From assembly GCA_011525295.1 (NCBI GenBank), contig WTGV01000057.1, positions 1-64,000 on the forward strand: a stretch of 64,000 bases of DNA. Direction: 5' to 3'. Position 1 is the first letter of the stretch. Each line of letters starts with the position of its first letter. The notes below the pieces were generated by a model. That model had not been told where the DNA came from. It made no database searches and saw only the letters and a program-made list of their open reading frames with translations. This document shows positions 27,777 to 37,670 of this stretch, one piece after another. The stretch comes from Pseudomonadales bacterium (lineage in GTDB: Bacteria; Pseudomonadota; Gammaproteobacteria; Pseudomonadales; Azotimanducaceae). Made by a program: the position numbers and the translations under genes.

Positions 27777-30485
27777 ATGGCGACGATACTCATTGACGAT
27801 AAAGTCTACGAAGCGAAGGCGGGTGAGAACCTTTTAGAAGCAATACTTTCGCAGCACTTGGACTTGCCCTATTTCTGTTGGCATCCTTCGATGGGATCAA
27901 TCGGAGCGTGTCGGCAGTGCGCGATTATCACGTACGCGGACGAAGACGATACCCGTGGGCGCATTGGCATGGCTTGTATGACTTCGGTCACCGATGGCAT
28001 GCGTATTTCCCTGGAAGCCCCTCTTGCAAAGGATTTCCGCAGTACAGTGATTGAGTGGCTTATGGAAAACCATCCCCATGACTGCCCCGTGTGTGAGGAA
28101 GGTGGAGAGTGTCATTTACAAGACATGACGGTGATGACCGGACACTCTATGCGACGGTACCGCGGTACCAAACGCACATGGGAAAACCAAAATCTGGGGC
28201 CGTTTATCGGACATGAAATGAACCGCTGTATCACTTGTTACCGTTGCGTCCGGTTCTATGACGAGTATGCCGGTGGTAAGGATCTCGCAGCGTTCGGATC
28301 TCGGGGTCGGATGTACTTTGGTAGGTTTGAAGACGGCACGCTTGAAAGTGAATTTGCCGGAAACTTGGTCGAAGTATGTCCTACAGGAGTCTTTACAGAC
28401 AAACCGTTTGCACAGTCTTACACAAGAAAATGGGATCTACAGTCAGCTCCCTCAGTCTGTGTTGGCTGTGCCGTTGGATGTAACGTGTTTCCTGCAGAGC
28501 GCTACGGAGACTTAAAACGGATTACGAATCGATATCACGGCGAATTGAATGGATATTTTCTGTGCGACCGCGGCCGTTTTGGCTCACACTTTGTCAATCA
28601 TGAGAAACGCATCAAACACGCTGGCGTACGAACTCAGAGTGGTGATTACGAATTTGGAGACGTCTCAAACGCGATCAAGGTTGCCGGTGCCACCCTAGGT
28701 GACAGAGTGATCGGGATCGGTTCCCCACGCACGAGTTTTGAAAACAACTTCGCATTGCGAGAGTTAGTTGGTTCAGAAAATTTTTGCACTGGAATTAACG
28801 ATAGGGAGCTGGAAGTCATTAAGACCGCGCTCGACGCGATGAGCCGACAGGGCATTGTCGTACCGTCTTTAAAGCAGGTAGAAGAAGCCGATGCGATCCT
28901 TATTCTTGGGGAAGACATCGCGAATACAGCCGCACGCACCGCGTTGTCTGTGCGTCAGGCAGTGCGTACAAAGTCGTTTGAAATGGCGACGGACGCACAC
29001 ATTCCAACGTGGCAGGATGCAGGCGTTCGGGGTCATGCGCAGAGTGAAAAGAGCGCGTTGTTTATCGCTACTCCGGCGGCTACTCGATTAGACGATATAG
29101 CTACTCAAGTCTCCAGCGGATCGGTCTCTGAGTTGGTTGCGTTGGGTAGTTCGATTTGTACTAAGCTTCGGTCGTCTACGGCTAGTTCTGATGATTTTGC
29201 CGGACGGGTAACTGACGCGCTACGAACTGCCAAAGCACCGTTGATTATCACCGGCTCAAGTCTTCAAAGCATCGAGTTGGTGCAAGTGGCTGCGAATATC
29301 TGCATTGCCCTACAAGAGCACGATCAAACAAGTTCGTTTCTTTTTGTTCCTACTGAAGTCAACAGCGTTGGAGTCGCGCTTCTTGAAGGTGGATTGTCGC
29401 TTTCAACTGCATTGCAAAGAATGGCAGAAGGACAGGGAGCGATTGTATTAGAGAACGACTTGTACTCCCGAGCACCTGCTGACAGCGTGGATAAAGCACT
29501 CAGCCCAGGCAATTTTGTGGTACTCGATACGTTGGAAAACCGGACGGCTGAACAAGCGAGTATAGTTTTTCCAGCCGCGACCTATGCGGAACAGACTGGG
29601 ACTTTTGTTAATTATGAAACGCGCGCCCAACGTTTCTACCAAGTGTTCGAACCACAGGATGAAATCGCACCGGCATGGTCTTGGTTAAGTCACTTGGCTG
29701 AAACCCTAGGTACTGGGTCAACTTGGGACTCTTACGCCAGTGTCTTAGAACAATGTGCCGAACACACTTATTCGCTACTAAGGGACATTGCGCCAAGTTT
29801 CGACTATCGAATTGACACTACCTCTCGAATTCCTCGTCAGTCGCATCGCTACAGTGGTCGCACCGCGATGAATGCCCAGGTCAACATTCACGAACCCAAG
29901 GCGCAAGTTGATACTGACACTCCGTTTTCCTATTCGATGGAGGGACAAAATCCAGGAGATCAAAATGGTGCCGCAATACCCTATGTCTGGTCGCCGGGAT
30001 GGAACTCCAACCAGTCGGTGTTCAAGTTTCAACAGGAAGTGGCGGGTAAGCTTGCCGGAGGCGATCCTGGTTTACGGCTGATTGAAAACATTGGAGCTCA
30101 GCTTCAATACTTTGATGTTAGTGATGTTGGAGCATCTAGAAAAGAAAGTAGCTTTGAAGTAGTTCCACTTCATTTAGTTTTTGGATCAGATGAGATGTCG
30201 AACCAGTCTTGGCCAATTAAAGCTCGAATTCCAGCACCATTTGTGCTACTGAGCCCACAAGACGCAACCGCCTTAGAGGTTAAAGCGGGCATGGGATTAC
30301 GAGTTGGCGAAATCACAGAGAGTTTGGAGGTTCAAGTCGATTCTCGATTGCCTAGTGGAGTAATTGGATTACCACAAGGTCTCGTCGAAATTTCTCAGAG
30401 AGAAGTCGCTAGAGCCCACTTGTCGGTCGATCCAGAATTTGTCGCTCGTACCAATGTCAGTCCGGAGGTGATCGCGAAAGGCTAA
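27777..30485 (+). CDS. nuoG: NADH-quinone oxidoreductase subunit G
   Basis: 902 residues. N-terminal [2Fe-2S] ferredoxin domain (YFCWHPSMGSIGACRQC), then His/Cys-ligated N5 (HPHDCPVCEEGGECHLQD), N4 (CITCYRCVRF and CPTGVF) and an N7-type set (CVGCAVGCNV plus a Cys in FLCDRGRFG), as in E. coli. A molybdopterin-oxidoreductase-like domain without cofactor follows. It is the largest peripheral-arm subunit, relaying electrons from NuoF. ATG start; the stop overlaps the nuoH ATG by one base. Confidence 0.94.
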   Translation: MATILIDDKVYEAKAGENLLEAILSQHLDLPYFCWHPSMGSIGACRQCAIITYADEDDTRGRIGMACMTSVTDGMRISLEAPLAKDFRSTVIEWLMENHPHDCPVCEEGGECHLQDMTVMTGHSMRRYRGTKRTWENQNLGPFIGHEMNRCITCYRCVRFYDEYAGGKDLAAFGSRGRMYFGRFEDGTLESEFAGNLVEVCPTGVFTDKPFAQSYTRKWDLQSAPSVCVGCAVGCNVFPAERYGDLKRITNRYHGELNGYFLCDRGRFGSHFVNHEKRIKHAGVRTQSGDYEFGDVSNAIKVAGATLGDRVIGIGSPRTSFENNFALRELVGSENFCTGINDRELEVIKTALDAMSRQGIVVPSLKQVEEADAILILGEDIANTAARTALSVRQAVRTKSFEMATDAHIPTWQDAGVRGHAQSEKSALFIATPAATRLDDIATQVSSGSVSELVALGSSICTKLRSSTASSDDFAGRVTDALRTAKAPLIITGSSLQSIELVQVAANICIALQEHDQTSSFLFVPTEVNSVGVALLEGGLSLSTALQRMAEGQGAIVLENDLYSRAPADSVDKALSPGNFVVLDTLENRTAEQASIVFPAATYAEQTGTFVNYETRAQRFYQVFEPQDEIAPAWSWLSHLAETLGTGSTWDSYASVLEQCAEHTYSLLRDIAPSFDYRIDTTSRIPRQSHRYSGRTAMNAQVNIHEPKAQVDTDTPFSYSMEGQNPGDQNGAAIPYVWSPGWNSNQSVFKFQQEVAGKLAGGDPGLRLIENIGAQLQYFDVSDVGASRKESSFEVVPLHLVFGSDEMSNQSWPIKARIPAPFVLLSPQDATALEVKAGMGLRVGEITESLEVQVDSRLPSGVIGLPQGLVEISQREVARAHLSVDPEFVARTNVSPEVIAKG

Positions 30486-31462
30486 TGTTCTTCGAAAACA
30501 TCAACTGGTCCTATGTGCTCATCCTCCCGCTGATAGGTGGTGCGTTGGGTGGTGCACTTGTACTGGTGTGGTGGGAACGCCGTCTGTTAGGATTCTTTCA
30601 GGATCGCTTGGGACCCAACCGTGTTGGGTGGTTTGGAATTTTGCAGTCGCTCGCAGATGCGATAAAGTTGATCACCAAAGACGATTGGGTACCTCCATTT
30701 GGCGACCGTGCGCTCTTCATACTCGCGCCGATCATCGTCGCGGGAGCAATGCTCATGGCATACGTAGTGCTCCCACTCGGTCCAGGACTGATCATTGCCG
30801 ATTCAAATATTGCGATCCTCTGGATTCTGGCGATGTCTTCACTAGCGGTCTATGGGGTACTCCTTGCCGGCCTGGCAAGTAATAACAAGTACTCTCTCCT
30901 CGGTGGCTTACGCTCCGCGGCACAAATGGTGACCTACGAAGTGTTTATGGGTCTTTCGCTGCTTGGCGTGGTCATGTTGACCGGCTCGTTCAGTTTGAAT
31001 GATGTCGTACATGCGCAAGAAGACATGTGGTTCTGCATTCCTCAATGTGTGGGACTTGTAATCTTTTTAATTGCTGGTCTAGCCGAGTCTCATCGCTTGC
31101 CTTTTGATCTTCCCGAAGCTGAGCACGAACTTACGGCTGGGTTTCATACCGAATATTCGGGGATGAAGTTTGCCTTGATTATGGCCGCAGAATATTTGTC
31201 GCTGATTTTGATTTCCGCGCTCATAGTGGTCTTGTTCTTCGGTGGTTGGTTGGGACCTAAATTTCTACCGAGCGAATTCTTGTCGGGCATTGTGTGGTAT
31301 GGTTTGAAAGTGCTGATTGTGATCAACTTTTTCATCCTGTTGCGGGCCGCGATCCCTCGCCCACGGTACGATCAACTAATGTCGTTGGGATGGAAGATTC
31401 TGTTGCCCTTGTCGTTGCTCAACATCCTGATAACCGGAGCAATCTTGCTAGGAACGCAATAG
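30485..31462 (+). CDS. nuoH: NADH-quinone oxidoreductase subunit H
   Basis: 325 residues, eight predicted membrane helices. The quinone-cavity loops are present: WWERRLLGFFQDRLGPNRVG, SNNKYSLLGGLRSAAQMVTYE and the acidic ESHRLPFDLPEAEHEL. It links the quinone site to the antiporter-like subunits. ATG start; 9 bases to nuoI. Confidence 0.95.
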   Translation: MFFENINWSYVLILPLIGGALGGALVLVWWERRLLGFFQDRLGPNRVGWFGILQSLADAIKLITKDDWVPPFGDRALFILAPIIVAGAMLMAYVVLPLGPGLIIADSNIAILWILAMSSLAVYGVLLAGLASNNKYSLLGGLRSAAQMVTYEVFMGLSLLGVVMLTGSFSLNDVVHAQEDMWFCIPQCVGLVIFLIAGLAESHRLPFDLPEAEHELTAGFHTEYSGMKFALIMAAEYLSLILISALIVVLFFGGWLGPKFLPSEFLSGIVWYGLKVLIVINFFILLRAAIPRPRYDQLMSLGWKILLPLSLLNILITGAILLGTQ

Positions 31463-31471
31463 AGACGAGAT

Positions 31472-31990
31472 ATGCTAAGTCAAATTAAAACACTTTGGAC
31501 CGTCTTCGTGCACTTGTTCAAGCGCAATGAAACGGTGCAGTATCCTGAAGAAATGCCCTATCAAGCACCGCGCTATCGTGGGCGCATCATCTTGACGCGC
31601 GACCCAGACGGAGAAGAACGATGTGTTGCCTGTAATCTCTGTGCTGTCGCCTGCCCGGTCGACTGCATTGCGTTACAGAAAACTGAGAAGGAAGAAGATG
31701 GAAGATGGTATCCCGAGTTTTTCCGAATCAACTTCTCTCGTTGCATCATGTGTGGAATGTGCGAGGAAGCGTGCCCCACGTATGCGATTCAGCTCACGCC
31801 AGACTTTGAATTGTGTGAGTTCGATCGCAACAACATGGTCTACGAGAAAGAACACTTGTTAATTGACGGTACAGGGAAGTATCCGGACTACAGCTTTTGG
31901 CATGTAGCCGGGAAAACCATTGACGGAAAAGACAAAGGAGAAGCACAAAACGAGAACAAACCAGAAGACGTACGGAGCTTGCTCCCTTAG
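31472..31990 (+). CDS. nuoI: NADH-quinone oxidoreductase subunit I
   Basis: 172 residues with two [4Fe-4S] ferredoxin motifs: Cys51, 54, 57, 61 ([12 protein letters not shown]) and Cys91, 94, 97, 101 ([12 protein letters not shown]). These hold clusters N6a and N6b, which pass electrons to N2 in NuoB. A polar C-terminal extension with [14 protein letters not shown] is not part of the core. ATG start with GACGAGAT upstream. Confidence 0.95.
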   Translation: MLSQIKTLWTVFVHLFKRNETVQYPEEMPYQAPRYRGRIILTRDPDGEERCVACNLCAVACPVDCIALQKTEKEEDGRWYPEFFRINFSRCIMCGMCEEACPTYAIQLTPDFELCEFDRNNMVYEKEHLLIDGTGKYPDYSFWHVAGKTIDGKDKGEAQNENKPEDVRSLLP

Positions 31991-32011
31991 GATGAGTCGG
32001 GTCGCGATTTC

Positions 32012-32533
32012 ATGGAATTGAGCTTGTATCTGTTTTACATTTCCGCGGCCGTCGCGATTACGACTGCGATTATGGCAGTGACCCGAAAGAATGCATCGCA
32101 CGCACTCATTTACCTAGTGGTGACCCTACTGTCGATCGCGGTGATTTTCTTCTTACTTGGAGCACCGTTCGCGGCAGCTCTTGAAATTGTCATATACGCG
32201 GGCGCAATCGTCGTATTGTTCTTGTTTGTCGTCATGATGTTGAATCTTGGCCGGTCATCCGTTGCTCGAGAAAGTCAGTGGCTTCGTCCAGGTATGTGGG
32301 TGCTCCCGGCGATTCTGTCAGGGGTACTGTTCATTGTTTTCGGGTACACCGTTCTACAAACCGAAAATAGTGCGATGATTGAAGGTCAGGTCGTACCACC
32401 GAAAGAAGTAGGGAAGGTGTTGTTCCACGAATATCTCTTGGGCGTCGAGTTGGCAGGCGTGCTACTGTTGGCTGCACTTGTCGGCGCGTTCCATGTAGGA
32501 CGAAGGTACTTGGAGGAGCGGCGAGAAAATTGA
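32012..32533 (+). CDS. nuoJ: NADH-quinone oxidoreductase subunit J
   Basis: 173 residues, five membrane helices with the characteristic pi-bulge helix EIVIYAGAIVVLFLFVVMML. It undergoes the conformational change that couples quinone chemistry to pumping. ATG start, 21 bases after nuoI; one base separates it from nuoK. Confidence 0.94.
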   Translation: MELSLYLFYISAAVAITTAIMAVTRKNASHALIYLVVTLLSIAVIFFLLGAPFAAALEIVIYAGAIVVLFLFVVMMLNLGRSSVARESQWLRPGMWVLPAILSGVLFIVFGYTVLQTENSAMIEGQVVPPKEVGKVLFHEYLLGVELAGVLLLAALVGAFHVGRRYLEERREN

Positions 32534-32534
32534 C

Positions 32535-32852
32535 ATGACCACCGCCCTTAGTATTCCGCTCGAGCACGTATTTTTTCTTGCGATCATTCTGTTCTTGATT
32601 GGTGCCTTCGGAGTACTCATTCGTAGAAACATCATTTTCATGTTGCTCTCGCTTGAGATAATGATGAATGCATGCGGTCTAGCATTCGTTGCCGCAGGAG
32701 CTCGGTGGGCCGAACCGGACGGACAGATCATGTTCATGTTCATTCTCGCGTTAGCAGCGGCCGAAGTAGCAGTTGCTTTGGGTCTCGTAGTGCAGCTTGC
32801 TCGACGGTTTGAAACCCTTGACATTGATCGAGCGGAAGAGCTAAACGGATAA
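32535..32852 (+). CDS. nuoK: NADH-quinone oxidoreductase subunit K
   Basis: 105 residues, three membrane helices. The buried glutamates of the proton path are visible in SLEIMMNACGLAF and AAAEVAVALGL. It is homologous to MrpC. ATG start; the stop overlaps the nuoL start by one base (TAATG). Confidence 0.95.
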   Translation: MTTALSIPLEHVFFLAIILFLIGAFGVLIRRNIIFMLLSLEIMMNACGLAFVAAGARWAEPDGQIMFMFILALAAAEVAVALGLVVQLARRFETLDIDRAEELNG

Positions 32853-34723
32853 TGCATTTACTCTGGGCTATACCCGCATTGCCGCTCGCCGGCTTTTTGA
32901 TATTGTTTCTCACAGAGGGTCGTCTACCAAGGTCAGTGGTGTCGAGCATTGGAGCTGGTAGTGTTGGCCTAGCCGCGCTGCTGACCGGATATGTTGCTTG
33001 GCAGTTTACTTCGTCCGATTCCTCTGAGTTCGTTTCATCGTCTTGGACGTGGATGATTGTGGGCGAATTCAACGTCTCATTCAGACTCTGGGTGGACGCA
33101 CTTTCGTTGGTCATGGTCAGCGTGATCACCGGTGTTGGATTCCTCATTCATTGGTACGCCACCGGCTACATGAGCGAAGAAGAAGGCTACAGTCGCTTTT
33201 TCTGCTACATGAACCTCTTCGTCTTCGCGATGCTCATCCTCGTCATGGGCGACAACCTGCTATTGTTGTTTCTCGGTTGGGAAGGCGTCGGTCTATGTAG
33301 TTACCTTTTGATTGGATTTTTCCACAAAGTACCGGAATTCGGATACGCCGCCCGCAAAGCCTTCGTGGTAACTCGAGTGGGAGACACGTTTTTAATCATT
33401 GCGCTGTTTCTGATATTTAAGCAAGTTGGTTCCCTCCAAATCCAAGAAGGGCTAACGTTCGCTCGAGAGAGCATGCCCGATCCTGCAACGATTAACACCA
33501 TTATTTGTTTGTTGTTGCTAGGCGGCGCGGTTGGCAAGTCCGCACAAGTTCCCCTACAGACGTGGTTACCTGATGCCATGGCAGGACCAACCCCAGTGTC
33601 TGCGCTTATTCATGCCGCGACCATGGTTACTGCGGGTGTCTATTTGATCGCACGCATGCAGGACTTTTTTATGCTGTCTCAGACAGCAATGCTGTGCGTA
33701 GCCGCGGTGGGTTTGGTCACACTGTTTATTGCTTCATTTACTGCGCTTGTGCAGTCCGACATCAAACGCGTGCTTGCCTATTCGACTATGAGTCAGATCG
33801 GCTACATGTTCTTTGCCCTGGGAGTAGGAGCATGGTCCGCAGGACTGTTTCACTTAATGACGCACGCGTTCTTTAAAGCACTCTTGTTCCTTGCTAGCGG
33901 TTCGGTCATATTGGCGATGCATCACGAACAGAACATGTTCAAGATGGGAGGACTGTGGAAGAAACTACCTATTCCATTCATCGCGATGTTGGTTGGATCC
34001 GCCGCGCTGGTGGCGTTGCCCCTCACGTCGGGCTTCTTTAGTAAAGACGCAATCTTGCTAACAGCGTGGAAGAATTCTCCATATGCGATATTGTTTTGGA
34101 CCGTAGCAGTCATCGCTGCGTTTCTTACCTCTCTGTACACCGTTCGCATGATGGTGCTGACCTTTTTCGGAAAACCTCAAAGCGAAATGCATGAACTCAA
34201 AAAAGAGTCGTTGTGGCATCCGAGTCGCATTCGTACGGTCGTACCGTTTGGACTTCTTGCGGTGTTATCCATTGCTGGTGGTTGGATGGGGTTTGAATTT
34301 ACCTCAGATTTGTTTGGCGACAAGGGAGTTCACGCTGAATTTCACTTCGACCCGATCGCATTGCTTACCTTGGGTATCCCGTTTGCGGGTGTTGTAGTAG
34401 GGTACTTCCTCTTTGCGTCAGACTTAGTAGATCGCCGAAAAATCATCAAAAACAGATTAAGTGATTTGCTTAGCAAGTTTTGGCATAGTGGCTGGGGCTT
34501 TGACTGGCTGTACGACACATTGGTCGTTAAGCCATTTCGTTTCATCGCTCAGACGCGTACAAATAGAAACGACATTGTCGATTTATTCTTCAAGCTCATA
34601 AAGTTTTTAGCTAGCTTGTTCCATCACATCCTGTCCATGTTTCAGACTGGCCACGTTCGATGGTATGCGTTCACGATGGTCGGTGGTTTGTTGCTAGTAT
34701 TCCTGGCGGTAGTGTGGATTTAG
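32852..34723 (+). CDS. nuoL: NADH-quinone oxidoreductase subunit L
   Basis: 623 residues, antiporter-like pump subunit with about 16 membrane helices. It shows LFLGWEGVGLCSYLLIGF, KSAQVPLQTWLPDAMAGPTP and HAATMVTAGVYL. The long amphipathic lateral helix and last membrane anchor lie in the final 100 residues (LSKFWHSGWGFDWLYDTLVV onward). ATG start; one base separates it from nuoM. Confidence 0.95.
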   Translation: MHLLWAIPALPLAGFLILFLTEGRLPRSVVSSIGAGSVGLAALLTGYVAWQFTSSDSSEFVSSSWTWMIVGEFNVSFRLWVDALSLVMVSVITGVGFLIHWYATGYMSEEEGYSRFFCYMNLFVFAMLILVMGDNLLLLFLGWEGVGLCSYLLIGFFHKVPEFGYAARKAFVVTRVGDTFLIIALFLIFKQVGSLQIQEGLTFARESMPDPATINTIICLLLLGGAVGKSAQVPLQTWLPDAMAGPTPVSALIHAATMVTAGVYLIARMQDFFMLSQTAMLCVAAVGLVTLFIASFTALVQSDIKRVLAYSTMSQIGYMFFALGVGAWSAGLFHLMTHAFFKALLFLASGSVILAMHHEQNMFKMGGLWKKLPIPFIAMLVGSAALVALPLTSGFFSKDAILLTAWKNSPYAILFWTVAVIAAFLTSLYTVRMMVLTFFGKPQSEMHELKKESLWHPSRIRTVVPFGLLAVLSIAGGWMGFEFTSDLFGDKGVHAEFHFDPIALLTLGIPFAGVVVGYFLFASDLVDRRKIIKNRLSDLLSKFWHSGWGFDWLYDTLVVKPFRFIAQTRTNRNDIVDLFFKLIKFLASLFHHILSMFQTGHVRWYAFTMVGGLLLVFLAVVWI

Positions 34724-34724
34724 T

Positions 34725-36188
34725 ATGAGCGTAATGCTGCTCATACTGTTATTGCTCGGTGCAGGTGTAGTCGCATGGGTATCCGAGCGAGTGAATACTA
34801 CTCTTCCCAATTGGATCGCGCTAATCACTTTCGTTGCCACGACTCTGTGGGTGCTAGTCATTTGGTTCAACGGTCCTGATACGGATGGACTATACGCAAA
34901 TCTGAATCGTGAGTGGATCCCACGATTTGGAATCGACCTACATTTACGAGTTGATGCTCTATCGCTAATGCTCATCGGACTCACGACTTTCCTAGGAATA
35001 GTCGCCGTAGTGTCTTCATGGACAGAAACGAAGACCCGTCATGGATTCTTCCAATTCAACATCCTCTGGGTCATGGCGGGTGTGATCGGAGTGTTCTCCG
35101 CCTTCGATCTCTTCCTCTTTTTCTTCTTCTGGGAAGTCATGCTGATTCCCATGTACTTCTTGATCGCAATCTGGGGGCATGAAGACAAAGAGTACGCGTC
35201 AATGAAGTTCTTCCTGTTCACGCAGATCAGCGGGTTGTTAATGCTTGTAGCAATCGTCGCGTTGGTTTGGATCAACTACAACATCAGCGGTGTTTTGACT
35301 TTCGATTACGACGTGTTGAAAGAAGCAAATCTTGATATTGCGACCGCGCGACTATTAATGCTCGGCTTTTTCATCGCATTCATCACAAAACTCCCCAGCG
35401 TACCGGTTCATACCTGGCTACCAGATGCTCATACGCAAGCTCCCACAGCGGGCTCTGTAATTTTGGCGGGCATCTTGCTCAAAACAGGGGCGTATGGAAT
35501 CATACGATTTGTGGTGCCGATGTTCAACGAAGCATCGAAAGAATTCTGGGTGTGGGGAATGTCCCTTGGTGTCATAAGCATTCTGTATGGTGGGTACCTC
35601 GCGTACAGCCAAACAGACTTCAAGCGTTTGGTCGCATATAGCTCTATCGCCCACATGGGTTTCATTCTTGTTGGAGTATATTCCTTTAGCAAACTAGGTA
35701 CACAAGGTGCAATCATCACCATGATTGCACACGGTTTTTCTACGGCTGCGCTGTTCATGATGGCTGGTGCTATACAAGAACGCTTGCACACTCGAGAAAT
35801 GTCGAAGATGGGCGGATTGTGGGTTCGTGCTCCGCGGATGGGCGCGGTGACTATGTTCTTCGTTGTCGCATCGGTGGGCATGCCCGGACTAGGGAACTTT
35901 ATTGGCGAGTTCTTAGTTCTCATCGGCGCGTTTCAGAAGAGCGTCGTGCTTACGGTGTTTGCTGCAATCGGAATTGTCGTTGCTGCGGTTTATGGCTTGT
36001 CGCTAATGCAAAGATCATTTCAGGGAGTGCCGAATCCCGATGTCCCGAAGATGCATGACTTCGCGTTTAGAGAGATGAGCGTCATGGTACTTTTGATGAT
36101 TGCTTTGGTTTGGGTTGGCATCTATCCGCAGTCACTGTTGCAAATGACGGCACCTCTGTTATCTGAGTTACTCAGACCAACGTTATGA
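34725..36188 (+). CDS. nuoM: NADH-quinone oxidoreductase subunit M
   Basis: 487 residues, about 14 membrane helices. Key blocks: FFFWEVMLIPMYFLIAIWG (conserved pumping glutamate), KLPSVPVHTWLPDAHTQAP and DFKRLVAYSSIAHMGF (half-channel lysine). ATG start; four-base overlap (ATGA) with nuoN. Confidence 0.95.
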   Translation: MSVMLLILLLLGAGVVAWVSERVNTTLPNWIALITFVATTLWVLVIWFNGPDTDGLYANLNREWIPRFGIDLHLRVDALSLMLIGLTTFLGIVAVVSSWTETKTRHGFFQFNILWVMAGVIGVFSAFDLFLFFFFWEVMLIPMYFLIAIWGHEDKEYASMKFFLFTQISGLLMLVAIVALVWINYNISGVLTFDYDVLKEANLDIATARLLMLGFFIAFITKLPSVPVHTWLPDAHTQAPTAGSVILAGILLKTGAYGIIRFVVPMFNEASKEFWVWGMSLGVISILYGGYLAYSQTDFKRLVAYSSIAHMGFILVGVYSFSKLGTQGAIITMIAHGFSTAALFMMAGAIQERLHTREMSKMGGLWVRAPRMGAVTMFFVVASVGMPGLGNFIGEFLVLIGAFQKSVVLTVFAAIGIVVAAVYGLSLMQRSFQGVPNPDVPKMHDFAFREMSVMVLLMIALVWVGIYPQSLLQMTAPLLSELLRPTL

Positions 36189-37642
36189 AGCTAGCAACGA
36201 TGTTTCAAGTTGGGTTGCCGTACCTCGTACTTACTGGTGGCCTTCTAGTGGTCATGATCGGAGTAGCCATAAAACGCACCCATGCGGTGGCCGCGGTACT
36301 GACCATTGCGACGTTAATCGCGACTACACTGTCTCACATTGTTGCATTCAGTGCGCTCGGCGACGGCGCGGTTCAAATCACTCCTTTGTTCAAAGTTGAC
36401 GGTGTCGCGTACCTGTTCAACATTTTGTTTTTACTCGCAGCACTAGTAGTAGCGTTTTTTGGTAGTGAGTTTCTGAGTCGGCGGGTTCGTTTCAAGGAAG
36501 AGTTCTACTTACTCTTACTTTGTGCCACTCTCGGTAGTTTAGTCTTACCAGCCGCAGTACATTTTGCCTCACTCATCCTAGGTGTAGAAATCGTTGGTAT
36601 TTCGCTCTATGCGATGATTGCGTACCCAGAAAAAGCTCGTCCACCGCTGGAAGCCGGGTTGAAATATTTAGTGCTCTCTGGTGTAGGATCCACTGCGCTA
36701 CTGTTTGGAATGGCGATGATCTATGCGGGCTCTGGTTCAATGGAGTTTGCGAATTCATTGCCTTCAGACGGGAGTATCGAAGGTCAATATTTCTACTTGA
36801 TTGGCAACGCGTTCTTTTGGAGCGGCATCGCCTTCAAACTCTCACTAGTGCCGTTCCATATTTGGACTCCGGACGTGTATCACGGTGCGCCCTCAATTGT
36901 TACCGGTTTTCTAGCGACAGTGTCTAAGGGTGCAGTATTTGCAGTAGTCTTTCGATATGCTATCGAAGGCAATGTACTTGACTCCGGGAACGTGCAATTT
37001 GCACTTTCGATAATCGCTTGCGTTTCGATGGTGATTGGTAATCTGCTTGCGTTGTTACAGACAAACTTGAAGCGACTATTGGCTTACTCGTCCATTGCGC
37101 ACATGGGGTATTTACTCATTGCGTTGCTACTTGTTGAGTCGAATAGTGCCCTGGGATACGAGACCGTGATACTGTATCTAGTTGGTTATTTTCTTATGAC
37201 GTTGGCCGCGTTTGGAGTGATTTCGGTGTTGTCAATGAATCAGGAACAAGAACTGGATTCGATTGATAGTGTTAGTGGTTTATTGTGGAGACAACCCATA
37301 GCTGGAGCCGTTCTTATTATTTCTGCGATATCTCTCGCGGGAATACCACTAACGATCGGTTTCTTCGCCAAGTACTACCTGTTCTATGCGGGTATCGATG
37401 GCGGTATGTGGACATTGATAGGAGCGTTGGTGGTGGGAAGTGCGATTGGTATCTACTACTATCTGCGGATCGTGTTCACGGCAATCAAGAGACCCTCAGA
37501 TGACGCTGAGGCAATGACCGGATTGCCATGGACTGGTTTAGGAATACTCGCTTTTCTGGGTTTATGCATGCTGGCGTTTGGAATCTATCCCACTAATCTG
37601 ATCGATTTAATTCAAAACGTCGTACAAGCCTCAGGATTCTGA
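36185..37642 (+). CDS. nuoN: NADH-quinone oxidoreductase subunit N
   Basis: 485 residues, about 14 membrane helices, third antiporter-like subunit. LGVEIVGISLYAMIAY, KLSLVPFHIWTPDVYHGAP and NLKRLLAYSSIAHMGYLL mark the family. It completes a contiguous set of thirteen genes (nuoA, B, CD, E-N). A dehydrogenase gene follows 28 bases later in the same direction and may be in the same transcript. Confidence 0.95.
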   Translation: MKLATMFQVGLPYLVLTGGLLVVMIGVAIKRTHAVAAVLTIATLIATTLSHIVAFSALGDGAVQITPLFKVDGVAYLFNILFLLAALVVAFFGSEFLSRRVRFKEEFYLLLLCATLGSLVLPAAVHFASLILGVEIVGISLYAMIAYPEKARPPLEAGLKYLVLSGVGSTALLFGMAMIYAGSGSMEFANSLPSDGSIEGQYFYLIGNAFFWSGIAFKLSLVPFHIWTPDVYHGAPSIVTGFLATVSKGAVFAVVFRYAIEGNVLDSGNVQFALSIIACVSMVIGNLLALLQTNLKRLLAYSSIAHMGYLLIALLLVESNSALGYETVILYLVGYFLMTLAAFGVISVLSMNQEQELDSIDSVSGLLWRQPIAGAVLIISAISLAGIPLTIGFFAKYYLFYAGIDGGMWTLIGALVVGSAIGIYYYLRIVFTAIKRPSDDAEAMTGLPWTGLGILAFLGLCMLAFGIYPTNLIDLIQNVVQASGF

Positions 37643-37670
37643 CTTAGGTTTTTTCCTTTAGAGATCACTA